A stretch of DNA of 64,000 nucleotides from Micropterus salmoides (taxonomy: Eukaryota; Chordata; Actinopteri; Centrarchiformes; Centrarchidae): the NCBI RefSeq assembly GCF_014851395.1, contig NW_024040596.1:9116155-9180154 (forward strand). Direction: 5' to 3'. A program made the translations under genes and the position numbers. Each line of letters begins with the position of its first letter. Positions within the stretch are counted from its first letter, which is position 1. Under the pieces are notes generated by a model. That model was given only the letters and a program-made list of their open reading frames with translations, was not told where the DNA came from and did not search any database. Shown here in pieces: positions 1-12,039 of this stretch.

Positions 1-480
1 CTTACCAATCCTTAGAGGGCCTTGCGGTTGTGAGCAGAGAGCTGCCAAACCAAAGATGAAACCAGTCAGAATGCTCTCAGTGGTGCGTCTGTCGAAGTTC
101 AAACCACCAGTTTTGTTTGACAAGTCCAGTAGACTTCAACCAGAAATGTGCAGAGCAAGGAAATTTAAGCTGCTGACCGTCTCAGCAGGAATGTGTTTGC
201 TTCCTGTTGTCCGCTATCATCTCTTTGGTCTTGTTGATGTTAAGGTAGAAGTTGTTGTCACAACACCAGTTGACTGGGACTTTGACTTCCTCCCTGTATG
301 CTGACTCAATGCTGTTAGTGATAAGGACCATGATGGTTGTGGCAGCCACAAATTTGCTAATAATGCACAAGCAGTGCATTGTGACGTTGTGGTGAGTGAA
401 CAGGTAGCTCAACAGAGGGCTGAGCACCCGGGCTGAGGAGGTGGGGCTGCCAACCTGTGACAGAGTCACTAATACATATT
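1..480 (-). pseudogene. Dead LINE reverse-transcriptase fragment (first copy)
   Basis: Read on the minus strand, about 182-470 resembles the C-terminal half of a fish non-LTR retrotransposon reverse transcriptase: a V-L-S-P-L-L block, then a degenerate catalytic block where the expected F-A-D-D reads F-V-A-A, then A-Y-R-E-E-V, a W-C..NN segment and the N-K-T-K-E-M-I-A-D block. The frame then breaks, and the remainder (about 1-180) continues in another frame. The catalytic aspartates are lost and frames are broken, so it is a relic. The same sequence recurs at 17580-18060. The LINE clade is not certain. Confidence 0.75.
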
Positions 481-1036
481 GGTGTTTCCATCCGATAAGT
501 CCCTAAACATCTGTTGGACTGTAGTCTCAAACAGTCCTGCAGAGAGACACTCACACACACTGGACAGTTATGTAGAACTGGTTGGTCCTGTTTGATTCTT
601 TGTTTGTGTGCTTCAAAGCAGGAGAATTGAGATATGATCTGCTTTCCCAAAGGCAGGGCGGGGGAAGTTGGTATAGCAGTGGTGGAAAAATGTGGAAAAT
701 GAAACTGCCTTGGCGTGGGCATTCTCCACACCACTGATATATTACATTTATATTATATTACAGTTCGTCCATGGCGCTAGGTTAATTTCACTTATTGTGG
801 AATGTAAACTACACTGAATTCTCGCGGGAGGTCGAAGAGTCTTACATCTGAAGTGATGAACTATAAAGACCATTTTACCTCCACTGATAGCATGTGTGAT
901 GGTATATTATTACAACAGAGCCCAATCTCAACCATCTAACAGAGTGGTGTCGTGGCAGTAAACATGAAATCCAGTTGTTAGAAGTCCCAACACAGGATCA
1001 AGCCACATTTTGTTGTGATAGAAATTAATCCCAGTG

Positions 1037-1246
1037 CTCATTTAGAGGACTGAGCATCAGTGGTGCAGGAAGTATTCAGATCCTTTACTTAAAGTAAAGT
1101 TAAAGTAAAGTGATGAAAGTACTGATAGCACAATGTTAAGTAAAAGTCCTGCATCATCAGTATTAAAATACTATTATTATTATATAATGATTATTTTCAT
1201 TATGGATTCATATGCAGATTATTTTCTACATTAACTGATTGATTGT
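1037..1246. repeat. Dispersed fish repeat, truncated by the gap
   Basis: The segment has the A/T-rich 'ttactt / aaagtaaa / aagtac' wording of a common teleost interspersed repeat. The fuller copy is at 18617-19020. I identify it by general familiarity, not by a database match. Confidence 0.5.
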
Positions 1247-1746
1247 NNNNNNNNNNNNNNNNNNNNNNNNNNNNNNNNNNNNNNNNNNNNNNNNNNNNNN
1301 NNNNNNNNNNNNNNNNNNNNNNNNNNNNNNNNNNNNNNNNNNNNNNNNNNNNNNNNNNNNNNNNNNNNNNNNNNNNNNNNNNNNNNNNNNNNNNNNNNNN
1401 NNNNNNNNNNNNNNNNNNNNNNNNNNNNNNNNNNNNNNNNNNNNNNNNNNNNNNNNNNNNNNNNNNNNNNNNNNNNNNNNNNNNNNNNNNNNNNNNNNNN
1501 NNNNNNNNNNNNNNNNNNNNNNNNNNNNNNNNNNNNNNNNNNNNNNNNNNNNNNNNNNNNNNNNNNNNNNNNNNNNNNNNNNNNNNNNNNNNNNNNNNNN
1601 NNNNNNNNNNNNNNNNNNNNNNNNNNNNNNNNNNNNNNNNNNNNNNNNNNNNNNNNNNNNNNNNNNNNNNNNNNNNNNNNNNNNNNNNNNNNNNNNNNNN
1701 NNNNNNNNNNNNNNNNNNNNNNNNNNNNNNNNNNNNNNNNNNNNNN
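1247..1746. other. Assembly gap (500 N)
   Basis: Exactly 500 consecutive N. A round number normally marks a gap of unknown size inserted by the scaffolder. Any reading frame spanning it is meaningless. Confidence 0.99.
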
Positions 1747-1922
1747 GACTTTATTCCTAATATAATGATTTATTTCTCAAATATTACGACTTTATTCTGG
1801 AAATGTCAGAGAATACAGATATGTGGGAAAGATTCTGAATGTGCACAAAGTTTGAACAAGAGCAGAAAACCTGCTGAAACAGAGGAGCTATTAGGAACGT
1901 CGTATTGCTTATTGCTATATAC

Positions 1923-1925
<3 letters not shown>
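1747..1925. mobile_element. Fragment related to the hAT element at 40378-41457
   Basis: About 1815-1900 aligns well with about 40985-41065, inside the complete hAT-type element. Both contain the same run of words around 'gatatgtggga', 'gattctgaatgtgca' and 'gagcagaaaa'. This is therefore another copy of the same family, cut on the left by the gap. Its termini are not visible. Confidence 0.7.

Positions 1926-1954
<29 letters not shown>
1926..1954. repeat. (TA)n microsatellite
   Basis: A run of about 14 TA units. Confidence 0.9.
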
Positions 1955-1957
<3 letters not shown>

Positions 1958-2229
1958 CCCGAATTCGAATTCATATCAGACACAGAAACCCTATTTACTG
2001 AGAGAAATGCCCAAATGTGATATAGTGCTGCAAAATGTGTCTCCTCATGCCATGAAGTGAGGACAACCAGTGGAAATCAGACTGATAAATAATTGTATAA
2101 ATTTTCAGATTACTATTATTTTGATTGTTTGATATTTTAGTAATTGTTTTGTTTTACATTTGATATTGATTATTTTTATTTATTTATTTCTTTGGTTTGT
2201 TTTTTATCAATTAATATTTATTAATAATT

Positions 2230-2525
2230 TATTTTTGTCTATTAATATACACACACACATTTACGATATTATATATTTATTTAATTTTAATTTTGAATAT
2301 AGTATTAATAAACACACACACATTACTGTTTCATTTATTTATTTTATTTTAATTTTTAATATATTTTTATTTTTTTTAAACACACACACATGTGCTTACT
2401 GTTTTATATATTTATTTATTTTAATATATTTTTATTTTTTTAACACACACACATGCTTACTGTTTTATATTTATTTATTTTATTTTTAATATATTTTTAT
2501 TTTTCTAACACACACACAAACACAC
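2230..2525. repeat. AT-rich minisatellite, about 4 units
   Basis: Imperfect tandem units of roughly 65-90 bp. Each has a (CA)4-5 block, then a 'gcttactgtttta'-like word, then a long T/A stretch. The reading frame over this region is low-complexity translation of the repeat, not a gene. Confidence 0.8.
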
Positions 2526-2529
2526 ATAC

Positions 2530-2665
2530 GCTTTAATTACTTTACGCTTGTTTAATGAAATGTATGGGGTTGATTGTTCTTATGTAGTTTGTATGATGCT
2601 TTGGCAATATTGATGTTATACATTCATGCCAATAAAGCTAATTTGAATTGAATTGAATTGAATGG
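2530..2665 (+). mobile_element. 3' tail of a LINE
   Basis: A 'catgccaataaagct' segment followed by short GAATT direct repeats. This is the typical 3' end of CR1/L2-type fish LINEs, which end in a short tandem repeat instead of poly(A). No reverse-transcriptase sequence is recognisable upstream. Confidence 0.6.
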
Positions 2666-3224
2666 TTTGTCAATTCTCAAAAAACAAAATTCAGTTATTG
2701 ATGTGAACAGTTGCCACATGCACTTTAAATACCTTACTTCAATCAGTCATGATGTTAAATGGGAAAAGATGATCTAGAGGAGGATACATTTTTGAAAGCA
2801 GCACAGAATGCCTGAGAGCCTTGCAAATAATCAGGTGAAAATATGAAGATCTAACATAACGCCACATGGTTACAGGGCAAAGTATTTGTTGCTTGCAGCA
2901 GCACACAGAGTATTGCACTGAACTATCCATTTCCAGGCTACTTGCATGAGTTTAAAAGGACTTTCTTTCTAGGATAGTACCATGCGCCACACTTCACTGT
3001 AGGCCATCTGTTTAAAATGAAGACTGTAACCCCCAACATCCACAAACGATATGGTTAGAATCTGTTAGAAAAGAGTTTTCGCTGTCTTGGTGGAGGAGTT
3101 TTTGATACTACATCCTTTTTACATTCATTTCATTGTCTGAACAGTCAACAGCAGGCAGACTGCTGCATGTAAATATCGCTGTGACCACCAGAGGTCAGTA
3201 TAAATGTGGGAGTAACCTACTGTC
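2666..3224. other. Noncoding stretch, nothing recognised
   Basis: No supported exon or RNA. Short open frames here have no recognisable similarity. Confidence 0.5.
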
Positions 3225-3625
3225 CTTCCTTAAAAGGGAACTCCACTTTTTGTATACAGTCTATGGAACTCCACCGATTTCGCACATCAAAGTCTGTTTA
3301 CAGGTGTTGGGGAGTAGGTTACTAACATAACTGCATATATTAAAAAAAATAAAAATAAAGTTGTATAAAGGCTTTAAAGTGTATAAAGGCTGCTGTGGCT
3401 CCAGAGGGACTTGTGTGAAGTCTGTGGGTGTGTTGGAGCACTTTACCTTCACCTCTGTGACCCACTCCTTATCTCCTCTTGAGGCTAACAGCTCAAAGCT
3501 ACTTGCCTACCTTAACCATAGACTGTAGCCTATTTAACAAGTGTAACACCCCCAACAAAGGGTTTAGAAGCACTTGAGCTGCATTGTGGGTAATGTAGGC
3601 GCAGGTTTTGAAAGAAGAAGGATCA
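3225..3625. repeat. Dispersed teleost repeat
   Basis: Starts near 'gggaactccactttttgtatac' and ends near the word 'gcattgtgggtaatgtag'. I recognise the phrase order from common percomorph interspersed repeats. The class is not determined. Confidence 0.45.
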
Positions 3626-3658
3626 ATTGAATAAAAAAGACATATCTCTGGATCTCAG

Positions 3659-3800
3659 GGTGGTGATGGTACAGTGGATAAGACACATGCCCTTTGGTGG
3701 TAGAGACCCGGATTCGAATTTACTGTGAGACGCCAATGTGTCTCTGAGCAAGACACTTAAACCCTAGGTGCTCCAGAGGAGTGTGACGTCAATTGTAAAT
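3659..3800 (+). mobile_element. tRNA-derived SINE
   Basis: A tRNA-like head with box A-like 'gtacagtggataag' and box B-like 'cggattcgaattt', followed by the tRNA-unrelated body with 'ctgagcaagacacttaaaccctaggtgctc', a widespread fish SINE wording. The tail is degraded. Confidence 0.7.
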
Positions 3801-4189
3801 CTACTGCATCAATTAGATTTTTTTTAAACTGTCCATCGTGAGTCTGACAAAGTTATAGGGAACAACGCAAAATCAGTGGAATACTCTTATAATAGTTAGG
3901 CCTACAGTTCTAGTCAGCATCACGATCATTTCTGGGACATCTTAATTACAAGTTTAGCTGCTGTACCTACCCCAAATATCCCAGCTGGGTTTTCTAAATT
4001 TTAATACATTGAGACTCAGCAGAAATGATAAAGTTGCTGGATTGAGAAACCACCACAGTAGCGGGCTAATTAACACTGCAGTAGGCCGACTGGGGTTTTG
4101 GTATTTTGGTCATACAAAACTGGATCATTAGTGGAAGTGAAGTTCAGCAAGTGGCTCAGAGTATTAGCATTAGCAGTTTGCATGAATGG

Positions 4190-4351
4190 GAGTGAAGTTT
4201 GAGTGAAGTGGTAATTTGGTACACTTTTTGGAAGATTACCAAGCAACAACCTACATTTCCAAAGGCTACTTTAAGTGTCGGGTGTGGCTGGGGTTTGATA
4301 CCCAGCTTTCTTTCCCAAATTGCCCCTGAAGGCTGTGCCATCTGTGTATGA

Positions 4352-4390
<39 letters not shown>

Positions 4391-4400
4391 TCCCAAATTA
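4190..4400 (+). mobile_element. Degraded tRNA-derived SINE with TG microsatellite
   Basis: A box B-like 'ggggtttgatacccag', then 'ttgcccctgaaggctgtgccatc' and a (TG)n run at 4353-4386. This order is seen in a common fish tRNA-derived SINE whose internal TG tract expands. Box A is not clear. Confidence 0.5.
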
Positions 4401-7400
4401 CCTGACTTCACCCAGTATCAGCAATGTGTCCCATTAAAATCACAAAAAATATTCACATAGAAATCTCTTGGAGACACTGATCTTATTTATAAAAACATAC
4501 CATTTTTAATGAGGTGCTGTAAGCTCATCAGATACACCATTGATGTTCGACTGTAGTAAAATCTCAGTGGAGAGCAGCAACAGTATTCAGTCCTCCTCCA
4601 GAGATTTCTCCTCTTTTTCCCTTACAATGAATATGTGCACTTCTGTTTGTCCGTCTGTAGATGGTGCCTCAGTATCACAAACAAATACACCTCCTCTGGT
4701 AGTGAGAGAGACAGATTCCCCAAAGGGAACTTGGAGTGTTGGAGTAGTTTACATAAAACAAAAATAACAGTCACAGATATAAAACATATGCATCTCACAC
4801 AAAACACAGATGAGGTTGGTTAAAAGTAAAAAAAAAAAAATACAATTGACAACTGAACAAATATATATTCATATCAGCTATTATACTACTGCATATAAAT
4901 AGACTTTTTAAGAAATGTCTTTCTGACTATATCTGTGCACATGAGTGTAGAATGTGCATTGTCATTCAGAAAAATCCTCCTCTCCCTGCCTGGAGAGAAG
5001 TCAGTGTATATTTAATTGCAGTGGGCGGGAATGACTTCCTGTAGCGGTCCTTATTACTGCGGAGCTGATGGAGTCTCTGACTGAAGAGACTTTGTTACCT
5101 GATCAGAAGTTCATGCAGAGGATGTGAAGCGTTTTCCATCATTTTCAGCAGTTTGTGCAACAGCCAATGTTTATTGCTGGTATACTTATTTACAACACGT
5201 TGGTATGCTCAAACTTCATCAGTTAACAGATGTTTGGCCGGAAAACAACATATTGACCCTAACTTACAAACAATTGTCAGAAAGTTATCTTTCCCAGTTT
5301 AAAGTGGGGTGGTTTGGGTGAACAACATGAACAAGCAACACAGAACCACCACTAAGTGAAGTTAGAGAAAATTGACTGTATTCACATGTACATAGAGTAA
5401 CTTGTTTTTGCATGTAGATAATAACATAAATAGAGAAGGCAATGAAGGGTGTCAAGTTATTATCCATAACATTCAGGATTGTAGGTCTTGTGTTGTTCGT
5501 TTGTTGGCCAAATGTCCTGCTATGCAGCCTCACAATGTTGCCTGTGTGTCATTGCTAATGTCAAGTCATGTGTCCTGTCCATGGATGACTATTTATTTTC
5601 ACTGGTGTGCCAGACGGTTTAGATATTAGTGAAAACAATAAGGGCCAAACTTGGTATAGTTGGTCAAAAAACACAAAAAGGGTCCATCGCAACTGTGATA
5701 TGCAGGGAACCCTTGTTCCTTTGCATTTTTTAGGAATAAATGCTATGCAAATGTTGGCACATCTGAATTTGAACTCAAGATCATGTCCTCTGAGACAGAG
5801 AATATTTCATCAACTGCTGCTTCCACGGTCAGGAATTTACTGTGAAGCTCAGCATGCACGTGTTTTAATCTCTGAACACAAACCACAGGGATCACAATAT
5901 TACAAACCTTATCACTTTTATTCAAACTGTACACATACAACAGGCTTATCACATTAAAAAAGTAAAAAATAGACAAAAATGAGTATTCCCATAAATACAA
6001 TATGCCTTTAAACTTAAACAGAGTCTGTGTTTGCTTGTAGGTTGCATATGTTCCAATAAAACCCCACACATACTCGTATTCCTTCTGAAAACTAACAAAA
6101 CACACCACCACCACATCGGCAGACACCGTCAGATCTCATCTGCATAACGACAGTTACACAGAAAACTTTTACCTTGTTAGGTGAAAACATGCGGACGAGA
6201 GATGAATCATGTGCAGTGGAGTGTTGCCCTGTTTCCTATCTCAATCCTACATACTTATTTTAACCAGTGACGGAGATACCTAGTACATTCACATGGGAAA
6301 TGTGAAATCTCTTGTCCACAAACTGCATTTACAGTATACTGTGAAGACTGGTACACTGTGTATTTTCTAGTATTAGTATGAGTGGATTTAAAGATCTCCT
6401 GGTTTAATTATTTAGTCAGAGAAATAAAGTAAATATATATATATATATAAAATAGCCAATGTACTGCACGCAACAGCGGATTACCAATGGGCCCAAATCA
6501 CTGGTTACTTTTTTGCTATTGGTGCTACCAATAATGTATTCACATGAGTGTTGAGTTTCTACTGCAATTTCAAAAACTACTCAGGTTTCAGAAAATAAAG
6601 GAACAGCCTCAATCCTGAATTTCACGTTTGGGTTGTGTTATTTTACCTACAGGAGCGTTTAGTTGACAGGCTCCTTCTTTTGTATCGTTAGGTTTTCAAA
6701 CTGATTAGTTGAGGAAATGTGGATGTCCATTTTCACCAACAATCAATCAGTTTTTTTGTAAAAACCTGCTGACACTGTATAGTACATCTCCACTGCACTC
6801 TATCAAAATAAAATATATAAGGCGACCTCCTTCCTGGCATTTCCATGATTACAACATCAAACATAAATGCAGAAAAAAATAAATGCAGTTTCTCTGTGTT
6901 TTCAAGGCTTGTGTAAAGTAGCACAGACACTAAAATAATGACTCATTACAGCCTCTAAAATGTTTAGTGTGCTTGTGAAATACCATTTAACACAAGTGAA
7001 ATTATAAGGGAGTAAGGCAGATTCAGTTACATTGGGTAGATTACAGGCGTGGATGTGTACAGTCATCTAGATCGAGGATAAAACAACATTAAAAATCCTG
7101 AGCAACCATTTCCACCTCGTGCGGATTAAATCAGGATCCTTGAAATGGTGCTTTGGATGTCTTAAAAGCTTAAAAGGTCTTTTTGATGGGGGATCCAACA
7201 GCTGAGAGACCACACACACACAGAGAGAGACAAACAATGAGCTGTTGTGTCTTCATCTCAGAGTGGAGGCCCATATGTGTGTGTGGTCTCTGTAACTGTT
7301 TGATCCAGGTCACTTGTCATGAATCAGTCAAAACACTTTTAACCTTTACCATAGCTGTGCAAACCAATACATAACTTCATTCACCTTCGGAGTGAACATT

Positions 7401-8174
7401 CAATACAGGAGCAAATGCTCAACAGTTTGAAAAAATTATAAAATATGATATAAAAATTTGGATTTCTGGGCAGCCACTTGGCACATAATAGCAGAGTCAC
7501 GAGTTGATGCATTATTCATCAGATTAAAAACAGGTGAGATTGCACTCTGCGATATCTAACACACATAAAGCATTTCAGTCTTTGCCTAAAAGCAAAGCCA
7601 GTACCTTAAAATGAACTTGTATAATCCAGGCATCCCTCATTAAGGATCAGAGGGTGTGGCTGCTGTATAGGGATCAAACCTTTAGCCTTTTTGTTGCAGC
7701 ATGGACAGATCAGTCTTTTCTGTTCCGGTGTTTTCCACTGAGAAAGTCTCCCCAGGGTAAACAAGAAGTACATTCAAATTGTAATATTATGGATATAATC
7801 AGTTGGAAACAATATGTTGGAAATGTCACACTGAAAGTAAATTCACCAGTCTGGCATTACAGTCCAGGGACCAGTGCGGCCATTTACACCAGTTTATAAT
7901 CCAAAGATGCAAAAGCCAGGAAGTGGGGGCTGTCTCTTGTTCTTGTCGACAAAACCCCCCACAAAGATATATATCGAAAATACATCCAACTTCTTTCGAA
8001 TATAGATTAAAGTTTGGTTGCGAGTCCAAAAGCCTGATTTGCCGTCACAACCTAAAAAACACAAAAATCCTATTTTTATTTTTTTTTAAAGTGTCCCAAA
8101 AGAGTATTAAAAATGAAAGCTAATGACCTCATTTCCATGGTTGTTGTATCCGTGGCCTTTTCATCCTTTAAACT
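4401..8174. other. Noncoding region downstream of fzd7; part is probably its 3' UTR
   Basis: AT-rich, with no supported protein gene. On the minus strand a candidate AATAAA signal lies at 8075-8080 (TTTATT on plus), about 95 bases past the fzd7 stop. Fish fzd7 3' UTRs can be longer, so more of this region may be transcribed. A short TA microsatellite lies near 6433-6448. Confidence 0.4.
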
Positions 8175-9879
8175 TTACACCGTTGTCTCTCCGTGGTTTC
8201 CATTACTAAGGCGCTTGTAGAACCTCCGCCACGACTGAAGAGTCTTCCCGGACCAGACCCAGAAACCCGAGGTGATCCCGACTATCATGGTCATCAGGTA
8301 TTTGATCATAAACACGGTGAAGTCCGGGGTCATGGGGGCGAAGTTGTGAACCGGGCAGGGTACGGCGAAGCGCTTGCAGGTCTGCATGTGCCAGGTCCGC
8401 TCCCAGTGCTCCCTGAAGGCCTGCTCATAGAAGTAACAGGCGATCACTATGGTGGCCGGTACCGTGTAGAGGACACTGAACACCCCGATCCGCACCATCA
8501 ACTTCTCCAGCTTCTCCGTCTTGGTGCCGTCGTGCTTCATGATGGTGCGGATCCGAAAGAGGGACACAAAGCCGGCCAGGAGGAAGGACGTGCCGATGAA
8601 CAGGTAGACAAAAAGCGGGGCCAGGACGAAGCCGCGGAGGGAGTCCACGTTGAGATCCCAACGAAGCAGACCCCGGTCAGGACGTCGCCATCCACCTGGC
8701 CCATGGCGAGGATGGTGATGGTTTTGATGGCGGGGACAGCCCATGCGGCCAGGTGGAAGTACTGGGAGTTTGCTTCGATGGCCTCATGGCCCCACTTCAT
8801 GCCGGCAGATAGGAACCAAGTCAGGGACAAAATCACCCACCAGATGGAGCTGGCCATACCAAAAAAGTACAGCACCATGAAGAGGATGGTGCAGCCCTCC
8901 TTTTTCGTCCCCTGAGCCACAGTCCTGTAGCCGTCATTGTTGAATTTATCCACACAAACAACTTTATCCTCCAGGAAAAACCCAGCAGCGTAGGCCACCG
9001 CCACCATAAAATAACACCCAGATAAGAAGATGATGGGCCTCTCGGGGTATCGGAACCGCCTCATGTCCACTAAATAGGTGAGCACTGTGAATAAGGTGCT
9101 CACACAGCACAGGATGGACCAGATCCCGACCCAGAGCCGGCCGAATTTTACCTCATCCTCCCGGAAATACATGATGCCGGTGGGTTTTGTGGGCTCACAC
9201 GGGGCTCCGCAGTCGCTGACCCCCATGAATCGGTAGCCCAGGTAGGAAGGCACCTCCAGCTGTAAAGGGCAGGAGAACTGGTGGTACGGGCTGTGCTGGG
9301 CCGGGCGTTGCTCGGGTCGGCCTAAGTTTGGGGGAAGGGTCACTGGATCGCGTGCATTGGGCAAAGACGGGGATGCCGGGCTGCTGGGTTCGGATGTGTT
9401 CTGACCAACGCAGATCTCACCGGCCCCGTGAACGGGGAAAGCCTCGCAGCGGAGCCGCTCCGGCCACTGGAAGCCGAATTTATTCATGAGGGCTTCACAT
9501 CCCTGCCGTGCACGCTCACACAGGGACCGACACGGGGGGATGGCCTGCTCCAGCACTGTGCAGACCGGGCATACATGGAGCACAGGAAGAACTTTAAATC
9601 CGCAGAGCACTGGACCTTGACCAGAGGGTAGAACTGGTGCACTTCTAGTCCGGCGTCCTCCTGGTTCGTGTGGCCCAGGAGGTTCGGCATGATGGTCTGG
9701 TTGTAGGCGATGTCGGTACATAGCGGGATGGAGATGGGCTGGCAAAACCCGTGTTCTGGGATGGATATTCCACTCTCACTGTTGTAATGCTGAGCAGAAC
9801 TAGGTAAGAAAGACAGCCCGCACACCAGCCACATGATCCGCAGCAACACGGAGCCAGTGGTGGACCTGGCCGCCGCCAT
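8175..9879 (-). CDS. fzd7: Frizzled-7, Wnt receptor, with two single-base frameshifts
   Basis: Seven-transmembrane Wnt receptor of the plasma membrane. The start at 9879 (ATG, G at +4) precedes a signal peptide. The cysteine-rich Wnt-binding domain follows (residues about 30-150, block H-G-F-C-Q-P-I-S-I-P-L-C), then a linker, seven hydrophobic segments, the Dishevelled-binding K-T-L-Q-S-W motif and a C-terminal E-T-T-V PDZ ligand. The frame is broken twice by loss of one base. Near 9565-9570, S-M-Y-A must jump to P-V-C-T. Near 8649-8652, F-V-G-I must jump to the segment N-V-D-S-L-R-G-F. With both bases counted the protein is about 568 residues, close to human FZD7 (574). S-W-R-R-F-Y and the tail favour FZD7 over FZD1/FZD2, and als2 synteny agrees. 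Single exon, as is usual for FZD7. Every domain is otherwise intact, so I infer sequence error rather than a pseudogene. The teleost a/b paralogue is unresolved. Confidence 0.93.
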
Positions 9880-10480
9880 AGTTGAGGAGGAGGGGGAGGG
9901 AAGGAAAAACTTTGATCCAAGTAGGGCGACTTGAAAACGGTTGAAAAGCAAAGAAAATCTAAATTAAATTAACAACATGTACCATGTAGTCCGAGTACTT
10001 AGAGTTGAAGTTGCCGTAATAGTCTTTTCCTCCTATTTTATGAAGATAAATCCAAGTTAAAACGTTCGTCATGTCATGACTTCTTGATGGTCTTTGTAAG
10101 TGACTCCAAGCAGTCCACTCTCACTCACAGTCCCGTGGGGGGGGGGAGAGAAAAAAAACACTTAAAGTCCCATTTTCTTGAAATTATTCAAACCGAAATT
10201 GTTCCAGCGCGTTTGACACTTAAGCGTTGTTACTTTAGCGCAAAACAAGACACATTTAAAAGTTAAAAAGGCTCATATTTCCATCGTTTTCCGACCTGAC
10301 TGAACACACAGCGTCGGTTCACATGCGGAGCGGTTGGAAGTCCAGAGGCTCGCTCTCCTCACTCCGTGCAGATTCCACCGGTTTCCAGGCGCCCCCTCCA
10401 TTCACAAGACCACCCGACAGATCGCGGGGCGCCTTGAAACCGATGCCGCGTCTCAGCCAATCCTAGCATTTGTTTTCCTA
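9880..10480 (-). promoter_or_regulatory. fzd7 5' flank / 5' UTR, approximate
   Basis: Sequence immediately upstream of the fzd7 start on the minus strand. It turns CpG-richer around 10300-10450 and has a 10-base G run near 10137. No TATA box or initiator can be assigned, so the transcription start is not defined. Confidence 0.35.
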
Positions 10481-12039
10481 CAGGACTCGTTCTTGATTGG
10501 CCTTTACTCCCTAGCGAAGAAAACGTGTTACAGTAATTACATTACACCAGAGATTAGACAAAAATTAATACTTTTTTTCTGGTTTGGTTTTCAAAAACAG
10601 TTTGCCTGTGGTTGGGTTTTTATAAAGAATTTAAATTTCATTGATGACAGGTAAAATGTATTCCTCTACTTTTGTTGCATTTATGAAAAAACAAGGGGTG
10701 GGGGTGGAAACAGCATGATGGCATCACCCCAACACATTACCTACTGTCATCAAATTCTTCTGTTAATTAGATTAATTATTCCTCTCTTTAGATATTTCTC
10801 TTCCTTACTTTTACTGAATAGTTCATGCTAGGGAATTTATTGAAAAACAAAGCAAACCGTGCTTCTTAAAAAAGGAATGGTAACACGTACAATAAAGCTT
10901 AAATTAGAGTGTTAAAATGTACTGCTCGTGTAGAATGGCACTGTTGCTTTTATTTAGAATAGCACAAAGCCTATAGATTCTGGTAGGAAACACTTAAAAT
11001 TATAAATAAAGTGCATAAACACAGTCCCCTAGTTCCAGACCTGTAGTTACACCCCATATCTCAAATATGTTCATCTTTTTCAAATAGTTAATGTTAATGA
11101 GGTGACATGAAATGGTAATAGGTATGACTATCAGGCATGCACACAGTAAAGCCAGATTACCCAGCTGTTCACTTTCTAATGCTTGTACAAAATCAGGATA
11201 GAGCAAATTTTTCTATTCCTTGCTTTTTCCTTTCTATTTTATCATGCTTCATCTTCTATGCAAGCAATCACTTGCTGTAGTGCACGTGGTGGTGTTCTCT
11301 GTTCCGAACAGAAAGTTGTGTTTGTGCCTGTTTCGTTTTAAGCTTGAGTTCTTGAGCTCTCTCCATCTCCTCACAGAATCTCCTCCACACACAGTCACTC
11401 ACTGTGTGCAGGGCATGTAAACACATTGCAGCACAAACCATGAAAAAAACATGAAACCCGAATGGATTCCAGCAACTTCACCACTCGACCACTGCAAGTA
11501 CCGCAAGTACCTGTTGCTGTTTACTGCTTAAAGGGTTTCATTGCAAACAATCAAGCGCAGCTCCTGAACTGAACATTGTGGGAATAAACAGCAACAACAG
11601 TCAAAGCAGCGGTAATTTGGATTGACACCATGATCGATCTGCCCACAGGCGAAGTGTGGGAGGTGTAGGAGCTTCCTGGTGGCCTTGCTGCATTTGGTGT
11701 GTTTTCTACCCAGAGTGGGATAAAAGAGGGTGGGGGTAGTTTGGGGTGGGGGAAGGGACAGGAAGAAGAGAGAAGGTTGAAGAGGGCAGGGGGAGAAAGA
11801 GAAGGAGAGAGAGCAGGAATAGAAACTGAACCAAAAGGAAAAGTCAGTAGATTTACTCGTTGTAAACTGACCCGTAAAAAAGAAGAGAAGATTGAAACAG
11901 ACCAGTAGGCTAATCTGAATTTCTGACCTACCGCATCTAGAAACTTATTCAGGCAAAATGCCATTCCTAGTCCTAAAGAGTCTTTGTGCCGCCTGTTGAC
12001 CATAACACTACTCAAAAGACTGGAAAAGTGGGTTGGACT
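10481..12039. other. Intergenic, nothing recognised
   Basis: Includes a purine-rich tract at about 11715-11815. No coding similarity was seen on either strand. Confidence 0.45.

Larger units (their letters stand above)
1..1246. repeat. Near-identical copy of 17580-18826, ending at the gap
   Basis: Base 1 corresponds to 17580 and the match runs unbroken to 1246, where the N gap begins. In a line-by-line comparison I found only three single-base differences, all insertions or deletions (near 738, 903 and 1235), and no substitutions. The left end is the window edge, so the copy may extend further. The pattern suits a duplicated allele or overlap at a scaffold gap better than an old genomic duplication. 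Confidence 0.95.

Noticed and set aside
1239..2001. Long open frames across the N gap
   Set aside because: They consist of N translated as X; the sequence is unknown.
2160..2489. 109-residue frame rich in I, F, L and H-T-H
   Set aside because: A direct translation of the AT/CA minisatellite.
8193..8915. 240-residue plus-strand open frame over fzd7
   Set aside because: A shadow frame of the GC-rich Frizzled coding sequence on the other strand.
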